Origin: HRBIN12 sp035762085
GTDB lineage: Bacteria; Actinomycetota; UBA4738; HRBIN12
Assembly (NCBI GenBank): GCA_035762085.1
Contig: DASTPT010000030.1
Span: 1 to 39,231 of the forward strand
Direction of reading: 5' to 3'
Length of the DNA stretch: 39,231 bases
A program made the translations under genes and the position numbers. The notes beneath the pieces are model-generated. The model had not been told where the DNA came from, ran no database searches, and worked only from the letters and a program-made list of their open reading frames with translations. This document shows positions 22,056 through 29,499 of the stretch, in pieces. Positions within the stretch are counted from its first letter, which is position 1; every line of letters begins with the position of its first letter.

Positions 22056-23324
22056 ATGGCAACCCTCGTCGCCCGCGCGAGGTCGTTGGGGCCAGCATTC
22101 GACCTGCTGGCGAACCACCGGCCCGGCGGCTTCTTCTTCGAGCGCGCGGGGCTCGGCGTCTCGGCGGTCGGGACGGCCGAGCGGATCGGAGTCGAGGGCG
22201 GAGCGGAGCGGCTACCGATCCTGGCCCGTGAGGTCGAGACCGTGCTCCGCGGGATCCGCGTCCAGAACGGGGGACCCGCGCCGATCGCGGTCGGCGCGAT
22301 CCCGTTCGACGCGGGATGGCCCGCGCACCTGATCGTGCCCGAGCGGACGGTGATCCGCCGGTCGCCGGGCGCGACGCAGCAGCTCGACGTCTTCCCCGAT
22401 GGCCTCGCCCCGCTCAACCCCGAGCGCGAGCGCTGGACGGGGCGCGCGCTCCCGCACGACGCGTTCGAGGACGTGCACCTGCGCCCGGACCCCGAGCCCG
22501 AGGAGTACGCGCGCGCCGTCGGGGAGGCGACGCGTCGCATCCGGGGCGGCCGGCTCCGCAAGGTCGTCCTGGCGCGCTCGATCGTCGTCGCGGCCGATCG
22601 GGCACTCGACGTGAAGCAGCTCCTGTGGCGACTGCGGGCCGTCGACCCGGACTGCTGGACGTTCGCCACGCCGGAGCTGGCGCTGGATGCGGGTGACCTC
22701 GTGCCGACGGGCGTGCTCGTCGGCGCGACCCCGGAGCTGCTCGTCGCCAAGCGGGGGACGGAGGTGAGATCCACGCCGCTCGCCGGCTCGGCTCCTCGGT
22801 TCGGCGACCCCGCCGAGGATCGGGCCTCGGCGCAGCGCCTGCTCGCCTCGTCGAAGGACCGTGAGGAGCACGCCCTCGTCGTCGAGGACGTCGCTGGGGC
22901 CCTCACGCCCCTCTGCGAGGGCCTCCGGTACCCGCACGAGCCCGAGCTGCTGGGCACCGCGAACGTCTGGCACCTGGCCACGCCGTTCCGTGGCACGCTC
23001 CGGCCCGAGATCCGCTCGGCCCTGGACGTCGTTGCGGCGCTGCACCCGACACCGGCCGTGTGCGGCACGCCCCGCGAGGCCGCGCGCGCCGCGCTCGCGG
23101 AGCTGGAGCCGCTCGACCGTGGCTACTACGCCGGCCCGGTCGGCTGGGTGGACGCGGTGGGCGACGGTGAGTGGGCGATCGCGCTGCGCTGCGCCGAGGT
23201 CACCGGCACCACCGCCCGGGTGTTCGCCGGGGCGGGGATCGTCGCGGACTCGGATCCGGATCGGGAGCTGGACGAGACCGAGCGGAAGTTCCGGGCGCTC
23301 CTGGACTCCTTGCGCTGGGGCTGA
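22056..23324 (+). CDS. menF: isochorismate synthase
   Basis: The chorismate-binding domain enzyme (422 residues) converts chorismate to isochorismate, the entry step to menaquinone. The C-terminal two thirds carries RLRKVVLARS, PELLVAKRG, the STPLAGSAPR block, SSKDREEHALVVEDV and HPTPAVCGTPREAA. It ends with FAGAGIVADSDPDRELDETERKF, the family signature near the metal site. There is no glutamine amidotransferase partner, so it is not an anthranilate or PABA synthase. EntC-type use for siderophore or salicylate is less likely given the neighbouring men genes. The ATG at 22056 is preceded by CGGAGG at the end of menG. It converges with menD across a short gap holding a hairpin. Confidence 0.95.
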   Translation: MATLVARARSLGPAFDLLANHRPGGFFFERAGLGVSAVGTAERIGVEGGAERLPILAREVETVLRGIRVQNGGPAPIAVGAIPFDAGWPAHLIVPERTVIRRSPGATQQLDVFPDGLAPLNPERERWTGRALPHDAFEDVHLRPDPEPEEYARAVGEATRRIRGGRLRKVVLARSIVVAADRALDVKQLLWRLRAVDPDCWTFATPELALDAGDLVPTGVLVGATPELLVAKRGTEVRSTPLAGSAPRFGDPAEDRASAQRLLASSKDREEHALVVEDVAGALTPLCEGLRYPHEPELLGTANVWHLATPFRGTLRPEIRSALDVVAALHPTPAVCGTPREAARAALAELEPLDRGYYAGPVGWVDAVGDGEWAIALRCAEVTGTTARVFAGAGIVADSDPDRELDETERKFRALLDSLRWG

Positions 23325-23338
23325 GCGCTGGGGCCGAG

Positions 23339-23353
23339 CGGCCGCGCCGGCCG
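23339..23353. terminator. hairpin between convergent menF and menD
   Basis: CGGCCG-CGC-CGGCCG forms a 6-bp stem with a 3-base loop. It sits between the menF stop and the menD stop (23354), so it could terminate both strands. There is no T-run. Confidence 0.35.
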
Positions 23354-25048
23354 TCAGTGGAGCGCCGCGCGGACGGCCTCGCGGACCTGCTCGTGCCGCC
23401 GGCGGTCGAGCTCGGCATCGACGGGGACCTCCACGACGTGCACGCCGCCGGCCTCCCGGGCCCGGTCGAGCGCCGGCACCAGTTCGTCGGCACGCTCGAC
23501 CCGCGTGTGGCCAGCCCCGGCGGCCGCGCACACCGCCCCGAGGTCCAATCCGTGCGGCGTGGTGAACAGCGCCTCGAGCTCGGCCGACGGCAGGTCCCGC
23601 TGGGACAGGTACGAGAAGATCGTGCCGCCGCCGTTGTTCGGGACGACGAGGACGGCGTCCAGGTCTCGACGAGCGCTCCACAGGAGCGAGCCAACGTCGT
23701 GGATCAGCGTGAGGTCGCCGAGCAGGCCCACCGTCGGCGCCCGCGCGGCGGCGACGCCGAGGACCGTCGAGACGAACCCGTCGATCCCGCTCGCGCCGCG
23801 GTTGGCGAGCACGCGGATCCCCGGACGTGGCGCCATGAACAGATCGAGGTCCCGGACGGGCATGCTCGAGCCGACCACGAGCGTCGAGCCCTCTGGCATC
23901 GCGGCGGCCACGTCGCGGGCGATCCGACCCTCGAACGGCTCGTTCCACGCGTCGAGGAGCCCGTCGACCGCCTCGCGAGCCCGGGCGTCCGCGTCGAGCC
24001 AGGTCCGGAGCCACGGGGTGTCGGTCCGAGGCTCGAACCGGGAGGCCGTGGAGACGGCGGCCGAGTCCACGCCGGCCACGATCCGCCTCTCCGCACGCCG
24101 GTACGGGTCGGCGACGAGGTCGTCCGGGTCCACGATCACCAGTCGCGGGGCGGTCGCCGTGAGCGCCAGCCCGGCGCGGGAGGTCGGCGCCGCGCCGAGC
24201 TGGAGGACCACGTCCGGCACGTGGGACGACGCGAACCGCTCGTCCGCCAGGAGCGCCGTCGGCGCCGACAGGACCCCCGGTACGCGGAGCCCGGACGTGG
24301 GCTCGGCGGCGAGCGGCCATCCGGCCTGTCGCGCGAGCGTCAGCGCCTGCCGGGGCGGCGTTCGGAGCGAGCCCGCCAGGACGAGAGCGCGCTCGTGGCG
24401 CTCGACGAGCTCGGCCATCCACGTGGCCTCCGGCGGCGTGATGTGCGTCGGCCCCGTCGTCATGTCCGCGCGGGCGATCCCCGCGTCGCCGATCGAGACG
24501 GGCTCGCCGGTCGGCACGAGCGGCTCGCGGAAGGGCAGGTTGACGTGGACGGGCTGGGGCGGATGCTGGACCGCACGCCACCAGACGTTCGTGGCCAGGC
24601 CGTGCCAGTACGCCACGTCCGGACGGTCGCCGGGCACCTCCGCCTGGATCGAGCACCGGACCCACGCGCCGAAGATGCCCTCCTGGTCGATCGTCTGGTT
24701 CGCGCCCACCCCGTGGAGCTCGGGCGGCCGGTCCGCGGTCAGCGCCAGGAGCGGCACGCGTGTCATCGAGGCCTCGACGACCGCGGGCAGGTACTCGGCA
24801 ACGGCGGTGCCGCTCGTGCACGCGGTCGCCACGGGTCGTCCGGTCGCCTTCGCGAGCCCGAGCGCGAAGAACGCCGCGGCGCGCTCGTCGAGGTGCACAT
24901 GGACGCGCACCCGGTCCGCGCGACGCAGCGCGAGCGCGAGCGGCGTCGAGCGTGACCCCGGCGAGACGCAGGCATCGGTGAGCCCGTGCGCGACGAGCCC
25001 CTCGACGAACGCCCGCATGCCGGCGAGGGCCAGGTCCGCCTCCGTCAC
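23354..25048 (-). CDS. menD: SEPHCHC synthase MenD
   Basis: The thiamine-diphosphate enzyme (564 residues) joins 2-oxoglutarate to isochorismate. The N-terminus has ACVSPGSRSTPLALAL and HLDERAAAFFALGLAKATGRP, with the ThDP-activating Glu in DERAAA. CTSGTAVAEYLPAVVEA follows, then LTADRPPELHGVGANQTIDQ. The C-terminal ThDP/Mg site is GLLGDLTLIHDVGSL followed by VVPNNGGGTIFSYL. The start is the GTG at 25048, with GGAGG 7 bases upstream. Frames further upstream overlap menA. It is the last gene of the menB-menA-menD operon, 13 bases after the menA stop. Confidence 0.96.
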   Translation of the reverse strand: MTEADLALAGMRAFVEGLVAHGLTDACVSPGSRSTPLALALRRADRVRVHVHLDERAAAFFALGLAKATGRPVATACTSGTAVAEYLPAVVEASMTRVPLLALTADRPPELHGVGANQTIDQEGIFGAWVRCSIQAEVPGDRPDVAYWHGLATNVWWRAVQHPPQPVHVNLPFREPLVPTGEPVSIGDAGIARADMTTGPTHITPPEATWMAELVERHERALVLAGSLRTPPRQALTLARQAGWPLAAEPTSGLRVPGVLSAPTALLADERFASSHVPDVVLQLGAAPTSRAGLALTATAPRLVIVDPDDLVADPYRRAERRIVAGVDSAAVSTASRFEPRTDTPWLRTWLDADARAREAVDGLLDAWNEPFEGRIARDVAAAMPEGSTLVVGSSMPVRDLDLFMAPRPGIRVLANRGASGIDGFVSTVLGVAAARAPTVGLLGDLTLIHDVGSLLWSARRDLDAVLVVPNNGGGTIFSYLSQRDLPSAELEALFTTPHGLDLGAVCAAAGAGHTRVERADELVPALDRAREAGGVHVVEVPVDAELDRRRHEQVREAVRAALH

Positions 25049-25061
25049 GACCACCCTCCGT

Positions 25062-25988
25062 TCATGTCGCCGTCGCCCCAGCGACCCACAGCCCGAGCGC
25101 AAGTGTCGCGCCGAACGTGAGCGTCAGCCACGAGGTCGCGACCAGGACCGGGATCAGGGCCGGCCCCTCGGCCGTGCCGACCGTCTCCATCGGCCGGATC
25201 GCGACCGGCCACGACGCGAGCGCGAGCAGCGACCACATCGGCATGCCCAGGCTCTCGTCGGCGATCCCGACGATCACCCCGATCGCGACCACGACGTATG
25301 CCCCCACGACGAGCGCACGGTAGAGCCGCCTGGCCCTACGGCTGCCGAGCCGGACGGCGAGCGTCCGCTTGCCCGCGGCGGCGTCGGTGGGGATGTCCCG
25401 GATGTTGTTCGCCTCGAGGATCGCCACGATGAGCAGGCCCATCGGGACGCTGGCCCACCAGGCGGCGGCGCTGACCGTCTCGGCGTTCACGTATGCCGTC
25501 CCCGCGGTGGCCATGACGCCGAAGAAGGCGAACACCGCCAGCTCCGCGAGGCCGAGACTCGCGTACGGCCTCGGCCCGCCGCTGTAGAGCCACAGCGCCA
25601 GCATCGCGGCCGCCCCGATCGGGATCAGCCACAGGGAGGTCGCCAACGCCAGCGCGAGCCCTGCCAGCCCGGCCAGCGCGATGCAGCCGAGGGCGGCCAT
25701 CAGCACCGCCCGCGGCGACGCCATCCCTGAAGCCGTTAGCCGCGGCGGTCCGAGCCGGTGCTCGGTGTCCACACCGCGGATCCCGTCGTGGTAGTCGTTC
25801 GCGAAGTTGGCGCCGATCTGCAGCGACAGCGCCACGACGATCGCCGCGACCGAGCGCCACACGACGGCGTGCCCCGCGGCCGCGATCCCCACGATGACCG
25901 GCGAGACGCTCGCGCCGAGCGTCCTCGGGCGGGCGCCGTGCCACCAGACCTGCAGCCGGCTCACGGGCGCCACGTCGTCGGGCGTCAC
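25062..25988 (-). CDS. menA: DHNA polyprenyltransferase MenA
   Basis: This UbiA-family membrane prenyltransferase (308 residues) attaches the polyprenyl tail to 1,4-dihydroxy-2-naphthoate, giving demethylmenaquinone. It has about eight membrane helices. The two Asp-rich sites for Mg-diphosphate are NFANDYHDGIRGVD (about 66-79) and ANNIRDIPTDAAAGKRTLA (about 180-198), both typical of MenA. The GTG at 25988 overlaps the menB stop (GTGA), so the two are translationally coupled. The longer open frame upstream lies inside menB. The next gene is menD. Confidence 0.95.
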   Translation of the reverse strand: MTPDDVAPVSRLQVWWHGARPRTLGASVSPVIVGIAAAGHAVVWRSVAAIVVALSLQIGANFANDYHDGIRGVDTEHRLGPPRLTASGMASPRAVLMAALGCIALAGLAGLALALATSLWLIPIGAAAMLALWLYSGGPRPYASLGLAELAVFAFFGVMATAGTAYVNAETVSAAAWWASVPMGLLIVAILEANNIRDIPTDAAAGKRTLAVRLGSRRARRLYRALVVGAYVVVAIGVIVGIADESLGMPMWSLLALASWPVAIRPMETVGTAEGPALIPVLVATSWLTLTFGATLALGLWVAGATAT

Positions 25989-26812
25989 GGTCGCTTCGGG
26001 AACCTCGAGAAGTCGGGGTCGCGCTTCTGCACGTAGGCGTCCCGGCCCTCCTGGGCCTCCTCGGTCATGTAGTACAGGAGCGTCGCGTCCCCGGCCAGGT
26101 GCTGCACGCCGGCCAGGCCGTCCACGCCCGCGTTGTATCCAGCCTTCAGGAGCCGGAGCGCGAGCGGGCTCATCCGCAGCAGCTCGCGACACCACGCGAC
26201 GGTCTCGGCCTCGAGCCGCTCCAGCGGGACGACCACGTTCACGAGGCCCCACGCCAGCGCCGTCTGCGCGTCGTACTGGCGGCACAGGTACCAGATCTCC
26301 TTCGCCCGCTTCTCGCCCACCTGGCGCGCGAGCAGGTTGATCCCGTAACCGCCGTCGAACGAGCCGACGCGCGGGCCCGTCTGCCCGAACTTCGCGTTGT
26401 CGGCGGCGATCGTCAGGTCGCAACACACGTGCAGCACGTGGCCGCCGCCGATCGCGTACCCAGCCACCATCGCGATCACGGGCTTCGGCAGTCGGCGGAT
26501 CTGGATCTGCAGGTCGAGGACGTTGAGGCGCGCGATCCCTGTCTCGTCCTCCACGTAGCCGTCGTCGCCTCGGATCCGCTGATCACCGCCGGAGCAGAAC
26601 GCGAGCGGCCCCTCCCCCGTGAGGATCACCACGCCGACGCCGGCGTCGTCGCGCGCCCGCTCGAACGCGCTCGACATCTCGCGGACCGTGAGCGGCCGGA
26701 ACGCGTTGCGCACCTCGGGCCGATCGATCGTGATCTTCGCGATCCCCTCGGCCGTCTCGTACCGGATGTCGACGTACTCGCCGGCACGCCTCCAATCCAG
26801 GACCGGTTCCAT
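25985..26812 (-). CDS. menB: 1,4-dihydroxy-2-naphthoyl-CoA synthase
   Basis: The crotonase-fold enzyme (275 residues) closes the naphthoquinol ring of O-succinylbenzoyl-CoA. It shows the characteristic AFCSGGDQRIRGDDGY (oxyanion hole and flexible loop), then AGYAIGGGHVLHVCCDLTIA, VGSFDGGYGINLLARQVG and WGLVNVVVPL. VGSFDGGYG is a MenB hallmark not shared by ordinary enoyl-CoA hydratases. The ATG at 26812 is supported by AGGAG 9 bases upstream. It heads the menB-menA-menD operon and diverges from menE across 53 bases with overlapping promoters. Confidence 0.96.
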   Translation of the reverse strand: MEPVLDWRRAGEYVDIRYETAEGIAKITIDRPEVRNAFRPLTVREMSSAFERARDDAGVGVVILTGEGPLAFCSGGDQRIRGDDGYVEDETGIARLNVLDLQIQIRRLPKPVIAMVAGYAIGGGHVLHVCCDLTIAADNAKFGQTGPRVGSFDGGYGINLLARQVGEKRAKEIWYLCRQYDAQTALAWGLVNVVVPLERLEAETVAWCRELLRMSPLALRLLKAGYNAGVDGLAGVQHLAGDATLLYYMTEEAQEGRDAYVQKRDPDFSRFPKRP

Positions 26813-26852
26813 GAGCGCGCACTCCTAGAGCGTGGACTCGAACGGTGTCGGC

Positions 26853-26858
26853 TAGCCT
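26853..26858 (+). promoter_or_regulatory. leaderless -10 (TAGCCT) of menE
   Basis: TAGCCT ends 7 bases before the GTG at 26866. On the other strand the same bases read TAGGCT, forming a divergent -10 for menB. Confidence 0.5.
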
Positions 26859-26859
26859 A
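26854..26859 (-). promoter_or_regulatory. -10 box (TAGGCT) of the menB-menA-menD operon
   Basis: On the minus strand TAGGCT would start transcription about 35 bases before the menB ATG, leaving a leader with the AGGAG ribosome site. It overlaps the menE -10 by five bases. Confidence 0.4.
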
Positions 26860-26865
26860 TCGCAG

Positions 26866-28056
26866 GTGACGCGACTGGACGGGGCGGCGCTGGACGAGGG
26901 GGATGTGGTCGCCGTCGCGCTGGCGCCCGCGCCCGAGTGGCTCGACCTGGTGCGCGAGATCTGGGATCCCGGCGCGGCCCTCCTCCCGGTGGACCATCGC
27001 CTCCCGGAGGGCGAGAAGCGAGCCCTCGTGCAGCGCGCGCGCCCGACGGTGGTCCTGTCGTCCGACGGCTGGGAGCGGCGCGCCGACGGCATCCCGGCCG
27101 AGGCCGACGTCGCGCTCGTCGTCTCGACGTCGGGCACCGGCGGGGAGCCGAAGCTCGTCCAGTTCGACCGCGCAGCGATCGATGCTGCGGTTGCGGCCTC
27201 GGCGATGGCGCTCGAGGCGACCCCGCACGACCGGTGGCTGTGCTGCCTGCCCCTCGCGCACGTCGGCGGGCTGCTCGTCCTGCTCCGCGGCGTGCTCCTG
27301 GGGGCGCCGGTCACCGTCCATCCCCGGTTCGATCCGGCGGCGGTGGCACTCGAGCGCGACGTGGCGTTCACCTCCGTGGTGCCGACGATGCTCGTCCGCC
27401 TGCTCGACGCTGGCGTGGACCTCAGGGGGTTCCGCGCGATCCTCGTCGGGGGCGCTCACCTGCCGTTCGACGTGCGCGAGCGCGCTCTGGCAGCCGGCGC
27501 CCGGCTCGTCGAGACCTACGGCCTGACCGAGTCCTGCGGCGGCGTCGTCTACGAGGGCCGGCCGCTCTCGGGCGTTCGGATGCGGATCGACGCCGAGGGC
27601 GGGATCGAGCTTTCGGGCCCGATGATGATGCTCGGCTACCGCTTCGACGCCGAGGGCACGGCCCGTGCGTTGACCCCCGACGGATGGCTCCGGCCCGGAG
27701 ACGCCGGCGAGATCGACCTCGACGGCCGCCTCCAGGTGATCGGGCGCGTCGACGACCTCATCAACTCGGGCGGCGAGAAGGTCTGGCCGCAGGAGGTGGA
27801 GGCCGTCCTGCGCACGCACCCCAAGGTCGCCGAGGTCCTCGTGCGCGGACGCCCGGATCCCGAGTGGGGACAGCGTGTCGTCGCCTGGGTCGTGCCCACC
27901 GACGCGGCGGACCCGCCGACCCTCGAGGAGCTCCGGGCGCACGCGGCGCGACGGCTCCCCCGTCACAAGGCCCCGCGAGAGATCGTCCCGATCGAGGCGC
28001 TGCCCCAGACGGGACCCGGCAAGCCCCGGGCCGTCGAGCTCCTGGAACGGGAATAG
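26866..28056 (+). CDS. menE: O-succinylbenzoate-CoA ligase
   Basis: An AMP-forming acyl-CoA synthetase of 396 residues that activates o-succinylbenzoate. The adenylate-binding loop is VSTSGTGGEPKLVQFD (Lys retained), followed by LPLAHVGGLLVLLRG, ETYGLTESCGGVVYEG (A5) and DGWLRPGDAGEID (A7). The hinge DLINSGGEKVWPQEVEAVL comes next, and the C-terminal catalytic Lys lies in PQTGPGKPRAV. It is shorter than general acyl-CoA ligases (about 500), as expected for MenE. The assignment to menE relies on menB, menA and menD next to it. The GTG start is fixed by the -10 box. It precedes trxB, separated by 60 bases with a strong hairpin. Confidence 0.92.
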   Translation: MTRLDGAALDEGDVVAVALAPAPEWLDLVREIWDPGAALLPVDHRLPEGEKRALVQRARPTVVLSSDGWERRADGIPAEADVALVVSTSGTGGEPKLVQFDRAAIDAAVAASAMALEATPHDRWLCCLPLAHVGGLLVLLRGVLLGAPVTVHPRFDPAAVALERDVAFTSVVPTMLVRLLDAGVDLRGFRAILVGGAHLPFDVRERALAAGARLVETYGLTESCGGVVYEGRPLSGVRMRIDAEGGIELSGPMMMLGYRFDAEGTARALTPDGWLRPGDAGEIDLDGRLQVIGRVDDLINSGGEKVWPQEVEAVLRTHPKVAEVLVRGRPDPEWGQRVVAWVVPTDAADPPTLEELRAHAARRLPRHKAPREIVPIEALPQTGPGKPRAVELLERE

Positions 28057-28064
28057 GGGGCGGT

Positions 28065-28070
28065 TATCCT
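28065..28070 (+). promoter_or_regulatory. promoter of trxB (TATCCT)
   Basis: TATCCT lies 9 bases after the menE stop. TGGAAC at 28043-28048 is a possible -35 with a 16-base spacer. Unlike many genes here, trxB has a leader of about 40 bases with a ribosome site (GAAAGG, 28105-28110). Confidence 0.45.
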
Positions 28071-28074
28071 GCAT

Positions 28075-28093
28075 GGAGGGCCCGAGGCCCTCC
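28075..28093 (+). repeat. hairpin at the start of the trxB leader
   Basis: GGAGGGCC-CGA-GGCCCTCC is a perfect 8-bp inverted repeat. It begins 5 bases after the -10, so it overlaps the expected transcript start. It could be an operator, a 5'-stabilising hairpin or the menE terminator. Confidence 0.5.
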
Positions 28094-28116
28094 GCCCGCG
28101 TGTGGAAAGGCGAACG

Positions 28117-29049
28117 ATGGTCGAGGAACGCAAGGTGGTGGTCCTGGGCTCCGGCCCTGCCGGGTACACGGCCGCGCTGTACGCGGCCCGAGCGAACCTG
28201 GCGCCGCTGGTCCTGAAGGGACTCGAGGCGGGTGGGCAGCTCATGCTCACCACCGAGGTCGAGAACTACCCGGGCTTCGCCGACGGGATCATGGGTCCGG
28301 AGCTCATGGACGCCATGGAGAAGCAGGCGGCCCGGTTCGAAGCAGAGATCGTTGCCCAGAGCGCGACCCGCGTCGACCTGTCCGACCGCCCGTTCGGGGT
28401 CTGGTCGGGCGACGAGGAGTGGCGGGCGCATACCCTCATCGTCTCGACCGGCGCGAGCGCGCGGTGGCTGGGGGTCCCGGGCGAAGAGAAGCTCCGCGGC
28501 CGAGGGGTCTCGGCGTGCGCGACGTGCGACGGCTTCTTCTTCCGCGACCGCGAGCTCGTGGTCGTCGGCGGCGGCGACACTGCGATGGAGGAGGCCACGT
28601 TCCTCACGCGGTTCGCCAGCAAGGTCACGATCGTGCACCGCCGCGACGAGTTCCGTGCCTCCAAGATCATGCAGGAGCGGGCGCTCGCGAACGACAGGAT
28701 CTCGGTGATCTGGGACACGGTCGTGGACGAGGTCCTCGGCGAGGACGCGGTGACCGGCGTCACGCTTCGCAACGTGAAGACGGGCGAGACCTCGCAGATG
28801 TCGGTCGACGGCGTGTTCATGGCGATCGGCCACACGCCGAACACCGGGCTGCTCGAGGGGCAGCTTGAACTCGACGCGAACGGGTACATCGTGGTCGCGG
28901 AGCCTCGCACGTCGACGACCGTTCCGGGCGTGTTCGCCGCCGGCGATGTCACCGACCGGATCTACCGTCAGGCGGTCACGGCGGCCGGCCAGGGCTGCAA
29001 GGCGGCGATCGACGCCGAGCGCTTCCTCGAGGAGCACGGCGAGGGATGA
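28117..29049 (+). CDS. trxB: thioredoxin reductase
   Basis: This NADPH-dependent flavoprotein (310 residues) reduces thioredoxin. The FAD site is VVLGSGPAGYTAALYAARA (about 8-26). The redox pair is SACATCDGFFF (Cys134, Cys137), the NADPH site is VVVGGGDTAMEEA (about 148-160), and the C-terminal FAD motif is GVFAAGDVTD. The ATG at 28117 is chosen for its GAAAGG ribosome site 6 bases upstream. A GTG at 28102 is in frame but lacks one. trxA follows after 75 bases, as in many actinobacteria, and SigM-type sigma factors often control this pair. No clear SigM promoter was seen here. Confidence 0.97.
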   Translation: MVEERKVVVLGSGPAGYTAALYAARANLAPLVLKGLEAGGQLMLTTEVENYPGFADGIMGPELMDAMEKQAARFEAEIVAQSATRVDLSDRPFGVWSGDEEWRAHTLIVSTGASARWLGVPGEEKLRGRGVSACATCDGFFFRDRELVVVGGGDTAMEEATFLTRFASKVTIVHRRDEFRASKIMQERALANDRISVIWDTVVDEVLGEDAVTGVTLRNVKTGETSQMSVDGVFMAIGHTPNTGLLEGQLELDANGYIVVAEPRTSTTVPGVFAAGDVTDRIYRQAVTAAGQGCKAAIDAERFLEEHGEG

Positions 29050-29055
29050 CGAAGA

Positions 29056-29072
29056 GCCGGGGGCGTCCCGGC
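29056..29072 (+). repeat. small hairpin between trxB and trxA
   Basis: GCCGGG-GGCGT-CCCGGC forms a 6-bp stem. It lies 7 bases after the trxB stop and could weaken read-through into trxA or protect the mRNA. Confidence 0.3.
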
Positions 29073-29124
29073 GTCGGAGGCCGGCGGCCCGTCCGGGTAC
29101 GCGGCGGAACGGAGGAGACACTCG

Positions 29125-29451
29125 ATGGCGATGATCGGTGACGTGACGGACCAGGACTTCCAGGATCAGGTGCTGGGCTCCGAGACCCCGGTGCTCGTGG
29201 ACTTCTGGGCGGAGTGGTGCGTCCCCTGCCACATGGTGTCCCCCGTCGTGGAGGAGATCGGCCGCGAGAAGGCTGACAAGCTCCAGGTCGCGAAACTGAA
29301 CATCGACGAGAACCCCGACGTCACGCGGCGGTACGGCGTCATGAGCATCCCGACGCTCGTACTGTTCATCAAGGGCGAGGAGCGAGCTCGCATGGTCGGC
29401 GCCCGCGGCAAGGACGCCCTCCTGCGCGAGATCGACCCGCACCTGGCCTAG
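29125..29451 (+). CDS. trxA: thioredoxin
   Basis: The 108-residue thioredoxin has the full fold. VLVDFWAEWCVPCHMVSPVVEEI places the redox pair at Cys32/Cys35, and YGVMSIPTLVLFIKGEE supplies the cis-Pro loop. The active site is WCVPC rather than the usual WCGPC, which may shift its redox potential slightly. The start at 29125 has GGAGGA 8 bases upstream. An in-frame ATG two codons later is also possible. It lies behind trxB and before the CwlM-like gene, the order seen in mycobacteria. It is a cytoplasmic disulfide reductant. Confidence 0.95.
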   Translation: MAMIGDVTDQDFQDQVLGSETPVLVDFWAEWCVPCHMVSPVVEEIGREKADKLQVAKLNIDENPDVTRRYGVMSIPTLVLFIKGEERARMVGARGKDALLREIDPHLA

Positions 29452-29499
29452 CCGGCTCTCGGGTTGCCGCCGGGGGCGAGCCGCTGCCAACCTCGGGGC

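Noticed and set aside
23313..23337. Direct repeat GCGCTGGGGC at the end of menF
   Set aside because: Two copies of ten bases in GC-rich DNA at a gene end. No sign of a mobile element or an att site.
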